A DNA stretch of 64,000 nucleotides from Haliotis asinina (Eukaryota; Mollusca; Gastropoda; Lepetellida; Haliotidae), in contig NC_090290.1 in assembly GCF_037392515.1 (NCBI RefSeq), forward strand, positions 186,001-250,000, in the 5' to 3' direction. Within the stretch, counting starts at the first letter, position 1. The number at the start of each line of letters is the position of its first letter. Shown piece after piece: positions 55,601-64,000 of the stretch. The translations under genes and the position numbers were made by a program. Below the pieces are notes generated by a model. That model was not told the DNA's origin. It was given only the letters and a program-made list of their open reading frames with translations, and searched no databases.

Positions 55601-57529
55601 AGAGAAATTTTACTTGTGGTGAGAAAGTGTTAGTTTTGCTTCCCATTCTTGGTCAGCCACTGAGAGCAAGATATCAAGATCCATATGTTGTTGACAAAAA
55701 GTTTAGCGACAGACTATGTCATCATGATTCCTGGTCGTCATAACCAAAAAAGGTTGTGTCATGTAAACATATTTAAGAAATATCATGACAGGTCAGAAAC
55801 CAAACATGTAAATTGTATTGCCACACTCTCCCCAGTTACTGATTATACTGAAGACAGTTGTGAAAATGTTGACAACACTGATGATGGTGGTAGCAATGTG
55901 AAGTTTGATGATCTTAGTGATGATCTTAGTGATGATCTTAGTGATAATGTTTCACCAACGCTGAGAAATTATGATGTGTTAGCTCACCTTAATAAGAAAC
56001 TATCACATTTGTCCCCAAAGGAGAAAGTTCAAATGTCAGATTTGATTCACGAGTTCTCTCACTTATTTCCTGATGTGCCTGGCCGTCGTAAACAAAAGAG
56101 GTTGTGTCATGTAAACATGATTGAGAAATATGATGACAGGTTAGAAACCAAACAGGTCAATTATATTGCCACACTCTCCCCAGTTACTGATTTTTACTGA
56201 AGACAATGTTGAACATGTTGACCACATTGATGATGGTGTTAGCAATGTGAAATTTGATGACCTTAATGATAATGTTTCACCAAAGTGCCTGATGTGCCTG
56301 GTCGTACTGATGTTGTTAGCCATGATATAGATGTAGGTGATGCTGTGCCTGTAAAACAACACCCTTATCGGATGAATCCAGTGAAGCATGAAATTCTGCG
56401 GAAAGAGGTGAAATACATGCTGGACAATGACATTACTGAACCCAGTGACAGTCCGTGGAGTTCACCATGTGTTCTTGTGCCGAGGAGTGGAGGTGGTTGG
56501 TGCTGCTGTGCTGACATGAAAGCTGTCAATTCGCTCTCATGAACTGACTCATATTCTAATCCGAGAGTGGATGATTGCATTGCTCGCATTGGTCAAGCTA
56601 AGTATGTAAGTAAGCTGGTCTGAAGAACGCTCCAGCAACGTTCCAGAGACTCGTCAACAATGTCACATCAGGCCTTGATCATGTCGAGGCTTACATGGAC
56701 GATGTCATTGATTACGACATGGAGTAGGATGACCATCTGAAAAGGACTTTCTTCAAAAGACTGAGGCGAAGTTAACTGTGAATCTCGCCAAGTGTGAATT
56801 CGGAAAGTCACAGGTGGAATTTTTAGGGCATGTTGTAGGGCATGGCCAGGCACAACCAGTTCATGCTAAAGTTGAAGCAATTGTACATTTTCGAGTACCC
56901 CAATCTAATAGAGAACTCATGAGATTCTTGAGTATGGCTGGCTATTACAGAAAGTTTTGTCAAAACTTCTCAGATGTTGTATCTCTACTTACCAAACTTT
57001 TGGGGAAAAAGGTAAAATTCAGTTGGGATGTCAGTTGTCACACTGCATTTGAAAAAGTCAAAGCCATACTCATGAATTCTCCAGTATTACAGGCATGAAA
57101 TTTTGAGAAAGCATTTAAATTGCAAATTGGTGCAAGTGATGTTGGTGCAGGTGCTGTCATGATTCAAGAGGCTGATTCAGGAATTGAAGATCCAGTTTGT
57201 TATTTTCAAAGAAATTTCACAAGCATCAAAGAAATTATTCTACCATTGAGAAAGAGACATTAGGTCTTTTGTTAGCTTTAGAGGACTTTGAAGTGTACCT
57301 TGGTACCACTACTTTGCCAATTGAAGTTTTTACTGATCACAATCCATTGACTTGTCTTCACAACATGAAGAACAAGAATCAAAGACATATGAGGTTGAGT
57401 TCGACCTTGCAAGGGTTCAGTCTTGTGATCAAGCACATTAAAGGCAAAGACAATGTTTGTGCCGATGCACTTTCCAGGGTGTATATGTATGATGACTTCA
57501 TGATGCTGTATGTATCTATTTTGTCATAG
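52681..57529 (+). pseudogene. Gmr1-like Ty3/gypsy gag-pol, integrase before reverse transcriptase, broken
   Basis: Gag: coiled-coil N-terminus (52820-53020), then a SCAN-like capsid segment ARLVPPFNEKEVDKYFLHFEKVAENL and YQ..F RNAHKRDNETFVEFAREKETLFDRW, and a knuckle CAYCKKPGHLISAC (53727-53768). Protease: LRDTGAL, ended by a stop at 53998, then LLIGNDL (54200). Integrase next: an HHCC region (54790-54920), IIDCVGPLP (55000), VQSDQGSNF and YHPESQGALERF (55170-55290). Reverse transcriptase after it: VKQHPYRMNPVKHEILRKEV (56355), a deletion near 56620, YMDDVI (56690), then RNase H with YSTIEKETL, FTDHNPL and GKDNVCADALSRV to 57480. This order, copia-like in a gypsy lineage, defines Gmr1-like elements. 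Many stops and frameshifts; dead. Confidence 0.85.
55727..56220 (+). repeat. internal duplication of about 357 bp in the Gmr1-like element
   Basis: GTTGTGTCATGTAAACAT, CACACTCTCCCCAGTTACTGAT and GTGAA.TTTGATGA occur in the same order at 55755-55910 and 56103-56265. The offset is about 350-360 bp. Between them lies GATCTTAGTGAT repeated three times (55908-55945). The duplication falls between integrase and reverse transcriptase. Confidence 0.75.
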
Positions 57530-57636
57530 TAATTCTGCGAGAAGTTTCTCATGTTTCTCATATTATTACATGTCATGTTATGTCAGGGTCAGGGTTAGGG
57601 TTTTGCTATGATTGTCTATTTCGTCAAGGGGGAGAG

Positions 57637-57741
57637 TGTTACGAGTGTCTTCACATTTATTAAGGAATTAAAAGATATCTGAATTATAGTTAAAGATATC
57701 AATAATGATTTATAGATATCTGTAACTCAGAAGCAATATGG
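57637..57741 (+). repeat. start of the 3' LTR of the Gmr1-like element, cut by a TTAA transposon
   Basis: A purine tract AAGGGGGAGAG (57626-57636) precedes TGTTACGAG, the expected junction of polypurine tract and LTR. The LTR can be followed to about 57741, where the TTAA element starts. Its continuation beyond 61628 was not recognised. Confidence 0.6.
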
Positions 57742-57995
57742 TTAAAGGGGCACTGATGCGGAGCAATTTCCGTGGACTGGTGTAAACTTTTGTTATTGTT
57801 TTTCTCCAGTGAGTACCCGGATGATATCCCAGAATTCGTGACTGGTTCGTGACCTCTGCTGCGCTGTCCGTAAGCGCAATTGATAGTTTAATTATAGACA
57901 GATCAACTGAGGTGAAGTCATTTTTACTTCATTCCAAATGTATTATGAAAACAAATGAAACACTTTGAAGGTTAATCATCTGCCCGTGGCAGAAA

Positions 57996-59880
57996 GGTTC
58001 CCTCCCATTACGACTACTCTCCAACTGGACTACTCATTAAATACACAAACTTAATGGACGACTGATTTCTAATTACTACCTGTCACCCCTATCATGCGAC
58101 TCTTGGATCAGTTCATTTTCAACAAAAATATAAACACACGTGTAATCTCATGTTTATTTTACATACAACACATTACACATTTATCACACATTTATCACAT
58201 AGCGCATTTAATTTGTCGCATAGCCAAAATAGTCATCACTGAATGTTGCTAGGTACAAGTATATCATGTGCACAGTGTTCAGTCTAATTTCAGCAATCTT
58301 CCTGCAGCGTCCACGAACTCCAAGGGTGTCTTCTGGTTGTTCTGCAGCTGGGTCTTCAGGTTCTGCAGACGAGTGTCCAGTTGAACATACTTCCTCTTCC
58401 TGGGTGGAGGGTTGGCACCATGCATCATCTGAGCAAGCAGTCTTCTGTTTGAGGATTCCAAGGACTTGATGGTGGAGATGAAACTGAAGATGTTGGGATG
58501 ACAGCGCTGCACAGTTTGGTTCAGGTGATGGTACCAACCCTCTAGGTGGTTGTTTGTTCTCGGCCCTTCAGTGTTGTTGTGGTTCCAGACAGCAATGGGG
58601 AATCTAGCACCGAAGTCCACCCAGTTGTTCACGATGTAGTCTTTAAACTGCTCGCACTTGGCATGACCAATAGGGCCGTCATTCATGCAGTCCACCCACA
58701 CATCTTGGACATTCCCTGCAGGCAACAGTGCCAGTGCAGCAGCACGGCGAACCAAACGTCCAACTTCAGGGTTGTCCTTATAGGCACGTACACTGACGGT
58801 CTGGTAAGAGGCAAAACATGAGGGGAAACATCTTGCCGCCGGCCATGGAGTGGATGACATACAGCTGGTGCCACAGTCCTGGACAAGAATAGAAAGTGCC
58901 ATCCATATACAGAATGTTCGCTTGTTGGGCCATCTCAAGTGTTTCATCCGTCGCAAATACAAGAATCTTGTCTTCTCTGCCACTGTTAACTGCCAGGAAT
59001 CGGCGACCGTCTTTGGTGTTAGCCCAGGAACCCTCTATGTTGACCGATGCTAGGTCCTTTGGAAGTGCAGGCGTTGTCTTGCGTCGGTGACGATACAGTC
59101 CAGACTTCACAGAGCACAGGGGCGGGGCAGTGGCGGCAGCTTCTACAGGGATGTTGTTGATTTCGTCGTTGTAGATTTGTTGAATTGCAGTCGTTTCTTC
59201 ACGGGAGCGCTTGCGGAGGTTGCTGATCAACTTCATTGATGTCTCATCTTCTGGTGGGTGGTTGTGTGCTCCTGTAACAGTACGAATGAATTCGCCAACT
59301 GTAGAGATGTTTCCTTTGCATCCAGTCTGAGCACATCTCCAGTAGACTGCAGTATCTCCAGTGCGGTTCAGCTTGTATCTATAGCTCTGATGTATAACCT
59401 GCCGGGCTCCTCTCTGTGATATCACAAACTCTGCTCTCTGAACATTCGCCATAGTTATAACATGAAATTTCCATTCCAATCTTATATAGTTAAGTTTTGA
59501 AAAACTGAGACGTTGAGACATTTAACTCTCTACTACCTCTTGCTACTACTCCTTTGTTTTGCATTGAAGCTTGTTTGTTTGTTTATACAAGAATACTTTG
59601 ATCGGTTCTTTTAAGGATCATCACAAACACAACTTTAAAGATGCAATCAGATAAAACTAATGTTTGTATAAACAAATAGCTGATCAAACAAGTGAGGATT
59701 ATCAATCCGTCCTGTTTCCTGGTTATTTAATTATTTTTTTTTAAATGTTATGTTCTTTACTTAACTAAGTCAGTGGAATGAGTCCATTATTATAAAGGGT
59801 GCCTAATTGAAATGAGTATTTCAACAGTAGTCGAGTTGGGAAGTAGTCCAGTTGGAGAGTAGTCGTATTGGGAGGACACC
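57996..59880 (-). mobile_element. MULE DNA transposon, 1885 bp, nested, with 8-bp target duplication
   Basis: GGCAGAAA stands at 57988-57995 and at 59881-59888. The ends are GGTTCCCTCCCATTACGACT (left) and, on minus from the right, GGTGTCCTCCCAATACGACT; similarity continues through CTCTCCAACTGGACTACT, giving about 40 bp with few mismatches. The transposase inside is on minus and has an internal deletion. Confidence 0.88.
58279..59452 (-). pseudogene. MULE transposase with FLYWCH finger, internal deletion
   Basis: The start at 59452 gives MANVQRAEFVISQRGARQVI. Residues about 1-75 form a FLYWCH-type zinc finger (YRYKLNR...YWRCAQTGCKGN...GAHNH). Then comes the beginning of the MULE DDE domain: ILVFATDETLEMAQQANILYMDGTFYSCPG (aspartate in MDGTF) and YVIHSMAGGKMFPLMFCLLPDR. 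Near 58810 the frame changes and the sequence jumps to VRAYKDNPEVGRLVRRAAALALLP, so the part with the second catalytic aspartate (about 60 residues in relatives) is lost. The C-terminus is fine: WVDFGARFPIAVWNHNNTEGPRTNNHLEGWYHHLN to 58279. The deletion makes it inactive. Confidence 0.85.
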
Positions 59881-59889
59881 GGCAGAAAT

Positions 59890-61605
59890 GGTAAAAAACT
59901 ATTAGGACGGAAAACGTCTCTATATTTTGTCTCATAACCCTAGTTAGTTTATTGTCATACTTGTATGATTCTGAAAATTAATAAAAGAACACACGATCTG
60001 CTTATACTCATAGTAAATTTCTAACATAACAGCAACATTTATACATTGTATAAAATGCCAATGTGGATCTTATTTCACACACATACGCGATCTAGTGTGT
60101 TTTTTCTGTCATACAGATTCTGCTGAATGCTACAACAAATAAATTAAAACAAAATGCAAAACATGAATGTAAAACAGACAGATTTTATAGCAACGATGTC
60201 AGGCTACTACCTTGTTCAGGAATGTATCCATCAATATCCACGTAAAAGAAATCGTATTCCATTCATCTGCAGATGGTAAGTAATCCTGCTCTGTGTCGCG
60301 TGTCTTACAACTGTCCCATTTGCGAAAAAGTAACACATCGTTTCATGTGTTTCGTTGGTGAAAACCAGATAAACCTCTGATTGGTCTCCCAAGATAGCAC
60401 ACCTGGCAACTAATTGTATGATGTCCACTATTCTAAGTAATTTAGTTAACCAATAATGAGCAATCAATCAATCAACGCAAGGGTGGTTAATTCTTTGAAG
60501 GGAGGATGTTGTTTTTGCACTCACACTTTACGACAGGGTGTAGTCATCTACACACACTGTCTTTTGACAAATCCGCTAGAAGATAAAAGTAATTAATCAA
60601 TCAGTGAGTTATCGGTTAATCCTTTGATCGATGTTTGTTTTTGTAACTTAGTTGATAAACCCTCTTGCATCACTTACATCCACATATTACATAACATACA
60701 ATACATTTGCCATTACAGACCTTAATTTATAATGTTGAGTATTTACTCCAGACAGGAGAAATGCCAAATGGGAACCTTTGTTGAGTAACCGAAGTTGTGT
60801 TACTACTAATTATACCTGTTATAAATTCATTAATTGACCATCCAGAGAATGATGACAAATAACACGTGTAGGTTTACACCATCAAATGCGAGTTACAGCA
60901 AGGAAGATGTAATCTCTGTGTCGCATGCAGCCTGAAAACACTATTGGGCCGAAACTGTTTTGAGGATACCAACGGAATTTCGTTACATAAGGAATACACA
61001 CGGGCATTTGCTGTGTACTTGGGTAAATACGTGAAATAAGGGTTTTTTACGTAAGAAAATTTTCAGATTTCTCTACCAAAGGCAAAGTCATCGTTTTTTG
61101 TTTACGAATTCAAATAAATGAACTGTGTGTTTTTATTATCATAAATAATAAACCATTGTAGCTACCATAGCTACCAAAATTTTCGTAAGATATTTACTAT
61201 CACAGCTGAACCAACACTCAGAATTACCTAAATATAAAGCTTTGCAATCTTCCGTACTGAAACAAATGGCTACGTGCCTGTAGACATCATATTTTCATGT
61301 AACATGATTAAATATCAGGTTAAAAACACTGAAATAGGATCAAATTGGATCAGTAACTATACCATCCAAGCATCCGAAAAGAACTACACTGCTGGGATAT
61401 TTGGTTACGATCAGACAAGGAATTCCGTGGATATTTTTAAACAAATGGCATGTGATGGGCATCCGGCCTCCCGAATGTTTAGGTGAAGAAATTCTGCTAA
61501 TATGGACAGGAGCCCAGTTCCTTCGTCCGTCACGGTCGAAGGAGCGGGCGCTGACCAATTTGCGGTTTGATTTCGTAATTAGACCGTTGGCGAGAAACAT
61601 TATTC
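59890..61605. other. interior of the TTAA element; no gene recognised
   Basis: Minus frames at 60231-60467 and 61340-61600 are open (78 and 86 codons), but I recognise no family in either. The second lies just inside the right terminal repeat and could be a remnant of the element's own gene. Confidence 0.4.
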
Positions 61606-61629
61606 GCTCCGCATCAGTGCCCCTTTAAA

Positions 61630-63570
61630 GCAGGTGACAAGATTAAATGACAGTGCATGGGAAAACCACTAAACAAGATAAATTCTCCCCGGAAATGTAC
61701 ATGAATTCTACAGTGCCCCACATCGGCATAAATCACATTACATCATGGAGGCCACCCCTCTGACTGGTTGAATTGCAAGAGAGAATTTTTAGAAAGGCTG
61801 ATTTAAGGCATTTATATGTTGAAATGAGTAGTTTAATGGTTTCATTTGTAACAATGCAAATAAATGATTTATGTACGATTGTACCCACCCTCACAAACCT
61901 AAAGAGTATATGTGATATGCATCACACTGAATGTGCTGGTATATCATTATTATCTGCTTTCATGTCATAATTTACAGATTTCCTTGCAGAGAGGATACCA
62001 TGCATATCATTACAAAAAGATGTGTTAATGCGGTCAAGCAATGCACAGGTCACTTAACCCCCATGATACTGAGGGTCTTCTTTTTGACACACATTTTCAT
62101 AAGATCTTTGTATATGCATGTTATTTAGTATACGTCTTACCTAAGTCACATTCAAGGTATAAACATACTGATATTAGGGATGAAGCTAATGGATTCCCCA
62201 GTTCTAATTGTCTAAACAGGTTTGATTTAAATGAAGTACAAATATTGTCTCACAAGCACAACTCTTTAGAAATTGTCTTGTGATTTGGCACACGGGTCGG
62301 TGATACTGTAATGTAAACACCCAGTGAGCCTGTCAGAGAGTGTTTGGTTATATGTGTACATGATCCAATGCTGTATATTCATAGAATGCTGACAACAAAT
62401 AAAAACGTGTTCAAATATAATAGTACTTAGTAATATGAACAATTTTGTCCAGAGAAATGTACTTTATGACTGTAGTAACAGTTCCTAATGAATTGCTTAT
62501 CATGAATATGAGTTTGCTGAGATTTTGTCAACATGACAGCTGGCTACCGTTGATACAAGAATTGAATGGTTTACGGCCTGTTGTGTACAGGGAAATCATC
62601 TGGGAGTACATTGATAACAACTTTTCAGTCAAAACCCCAGGGGAAATTTTTCTAGAACGTCTTGAGAAAATACGAAGGGGTAATCGTCCACGAGAATCTG
62701 AAGAGGGTTGTAGTGGTTTAGAGTCGCATTGGCATTATTTCAGCCATATAGAGACGAATCTGAGTAGAATGTATAAAGGCGGTGTTCTCAGCCACGATGC
62801 AGGATCAATTGTCTTGACAGTACAGCCATTCTAAATATGTAAGCTTGAATTTTCCTTAGTTCATTTCATAACTTATTTACGTTGTAGTTATATTATTTGA
62901 CTAATATCATGAAAATGCATTCCATATTCATAAACAGAAGGATTACATCTTTGAAATGATGTATGATATGTAGTAGTAATAATGATTTTGAGCTGATATA
63001 AACATATGCTCCATCTATGAGCTCAGAATCTCTGGTAACTCGGTGTCATAGCAGTAAATCCCTCTGGTTGACTGGTGTTGAAAGAGTTACGTAACTTTCG
63101 GCTGTATTTCACAAAATGCGTAATCTGATTAAATGTATCTGTAAAGGTTTTAGTATAGTGGTAATGTTTTCTATGAAATACCTACTGTTATGAAAGTCAG
63201 TAAGTTCTATCTCACTACTACACTGTACAGTAGAGTAGTACCCTAAATTTGTTATTGTATTTTTTCCGATTAAGTCGGTAGAGACTCTATATCGGGGCAT
63301 CAAACATCAGTTTCATTACATTTTAAATTTTGTTCAATTCGGTTATATGTCATCATGCTTAGTCACATAATACATGCAATAATACTGACAAATCCTTACT
63401 GCATCGCTATCTTCAACTGTCAGCTAGTGGAAAGACAATTCTTCATTGGGTCCTAGTTGTAGTGTGTAAAGTGTGATCAGTACCAAAGAAAGATCAGCAA
63501 TCAAATCAAGAAACCAGGAAGTAAATATATAAGAAATATTTTATTTGCATAACTGTTTATGACAAAATAA
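61630..63570. other. no firm gene; 129-codon open frame at 62445-62834
   Basis: The only notable frame is plus 62445-62834, 129 codons, without a recognisable domain; it has normal amino-acid composition (LIQELNGLRPVVYREIIWEY, ..PGEIFLERLEKIRRGN) and might be an exon. No splice structure could be built around it. The rest is AT-rich. Confidence 0.4.
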
Positions 63571-63574
63571 TTGT

Positions 63575-64000
63575 TACATTTAATTATTGCTGTGACAAAA
63601 AAGTATAAGAAATCCCCTCAGAACCAGCAAAATATAACACTGAGAAATCTGAAATTTTCAATATGTATTCAGCAAACAACAGCAAAATTCAAAGGTACAC
63701 AATAGAGGTTTCATGTACAATGCAACTCAAGTCTAAAGTAATTGCTCACAAGTACAGCGTCAACTCACCGAAGTCTTGGCTTGAGAGGGAGAAACAGTTA
63801 TACTGAATTTAACACAGCAAGCGGTCAGACAGCAGTTATGTAGGTCGAATGTTGATGAAGACAGGCAGGTTAATGTTCTCCAGTTAATCGTGTGTGTCTG
63901 TGTCATTAACACAACCAGCCTTTATATACAAAGTCGCTGATTCCTGAACATTCAGGCACGTACGACCATTGCCATTAACGGAGAATTTTCTCGTAATCTT
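63575..64000 (-). repeat. LTR of the Gmr1-like family, copy C, runs off the window
   Basis: This copy matches copy A (450-1000) block by block in the same orientation: AAGTATAAGAAATCCCCTCAG, TAGAGGTTTCATGTACAATGCA and CGAAGTCTTGGCTTGAGAG (quoted in part), then ACAACCAGCCTTTATAT and GTACGACCATTGCCATTAA. It begins near TTGTTACATTTAATTATTGC. It is the best guide to the undisturbed sequence from which the 93-bp array in copy B arose. Confidence 0.8.

Larger units (their letters stand above)
57746..61624. mobile_element. TTAA-flanked DNA transposon (Kolobok- or piggyBac-like), carrying a MULE
   Basis: TTAA at 57742-57745 and 61625-61628 borders inverted ends AGGGGCACTGATGCGGAGC (left) and its exact reverse complement (61606-61624). 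TTAA duplications mark piggyBac and Kolobok elements; ends starting AGGGG are nearer to my recollection of Kolobok than of piggyBac (CCC), but this is uncertain. Without the nested MULE and its duplication it would be 1986 bp. No matching transposase was recognised in the remaining sequence, so it is likely nonautonomous. Confidence 0.8.

Noticed and set aside
62445..62834. Candidate host exon
   Set aside because: Kept only as an open frame: no domain, no splice partners and no start context strong enough to call a gene.

Overview
This window is animal nuclear DNA, AT-rich, with spliced genes whose introns obey GT-AG and with metazoan transposon families throughout. A marine invertebrate, most likely a lophotrochozoan such as a mollusc, fits the mix of Gmr1-like Ty3/gypsy elements, Crypton-type and DIRS-type tyrosine recombinases, Tigger, mariner, Merlin, hAT, MULE and EnSpm. 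The species cannot be read from the sequence. I found no convincing ordinary host gene. Nearly everything recognisable is a transposable element or debris from one, often nested.

Layout. 0-4 kb: a LINE fragment, an LTR plus RNase H remnant of a Gmr1-like retrotransposon, and a hAT pseudogene. 4.0-6.4 kb: a complete-ended but dead Tigger element. 6.9-9.6 kb: a broken Crypton-type tyrosine recombinase gene. 9.6-10.0 kb: a large hairpin next to a DIRS-type recombinase fragment. 12.8-17.2 kb: an intact Ty3/gypsy retrotransposon with LTRs that look identical, sitting inside an old LINE. 18.3-22.3 kb: three tandem-repeat arrays, two of which grew from transposon sequence (a Merlin transposase codon stretch and an LTR segment). 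22.3-23.5 kb: a mariner with both ends. 24.0-26.7 kb: the 5' part of another LTR element (gag only). 27.2-45.4 kb: an old minus-strand LINE scattered over a long distance because a 13.3 kb insertion (28635-41945) splits its reverse transcriptase/RNase H ORF. 45.8-46.9 kb: a pogo pseudogene. 48.1-51.5 kb: a young hAT with perfect 8-bp target duplication. 51.6-52.1 kb: a MULE scrap. 52.3-57.7 kb: a Gmr1-like element with integrase ahead of reverse transcriptase. 57.7-61.6 kb: a TTAA-flanked transposon that contains a MULE. 63.6-64.0 kb: another LTR of the Gmr1-like family running off the end.

The most interesting unit is the interior of the 13.3 kb insertion. Two intact, divergently transcribed, spliced genes lie there: a 932-residue EnSpm/CACTA (Tnp2-like) transposase on plus and a 417-residue protein with a coiled coil and a C-terminal BEN DNA-binding domain on minus. 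They are bracketed by two arrays of the palindrome CTTATAAG repeated in an 11-bp register (30110-30395 and 40969-41174). This layout resembles plant CACTA elements, where a second protein (TNPA) binds subterminal repeats. I infer, without proof, that the BEN protein plays that part here.
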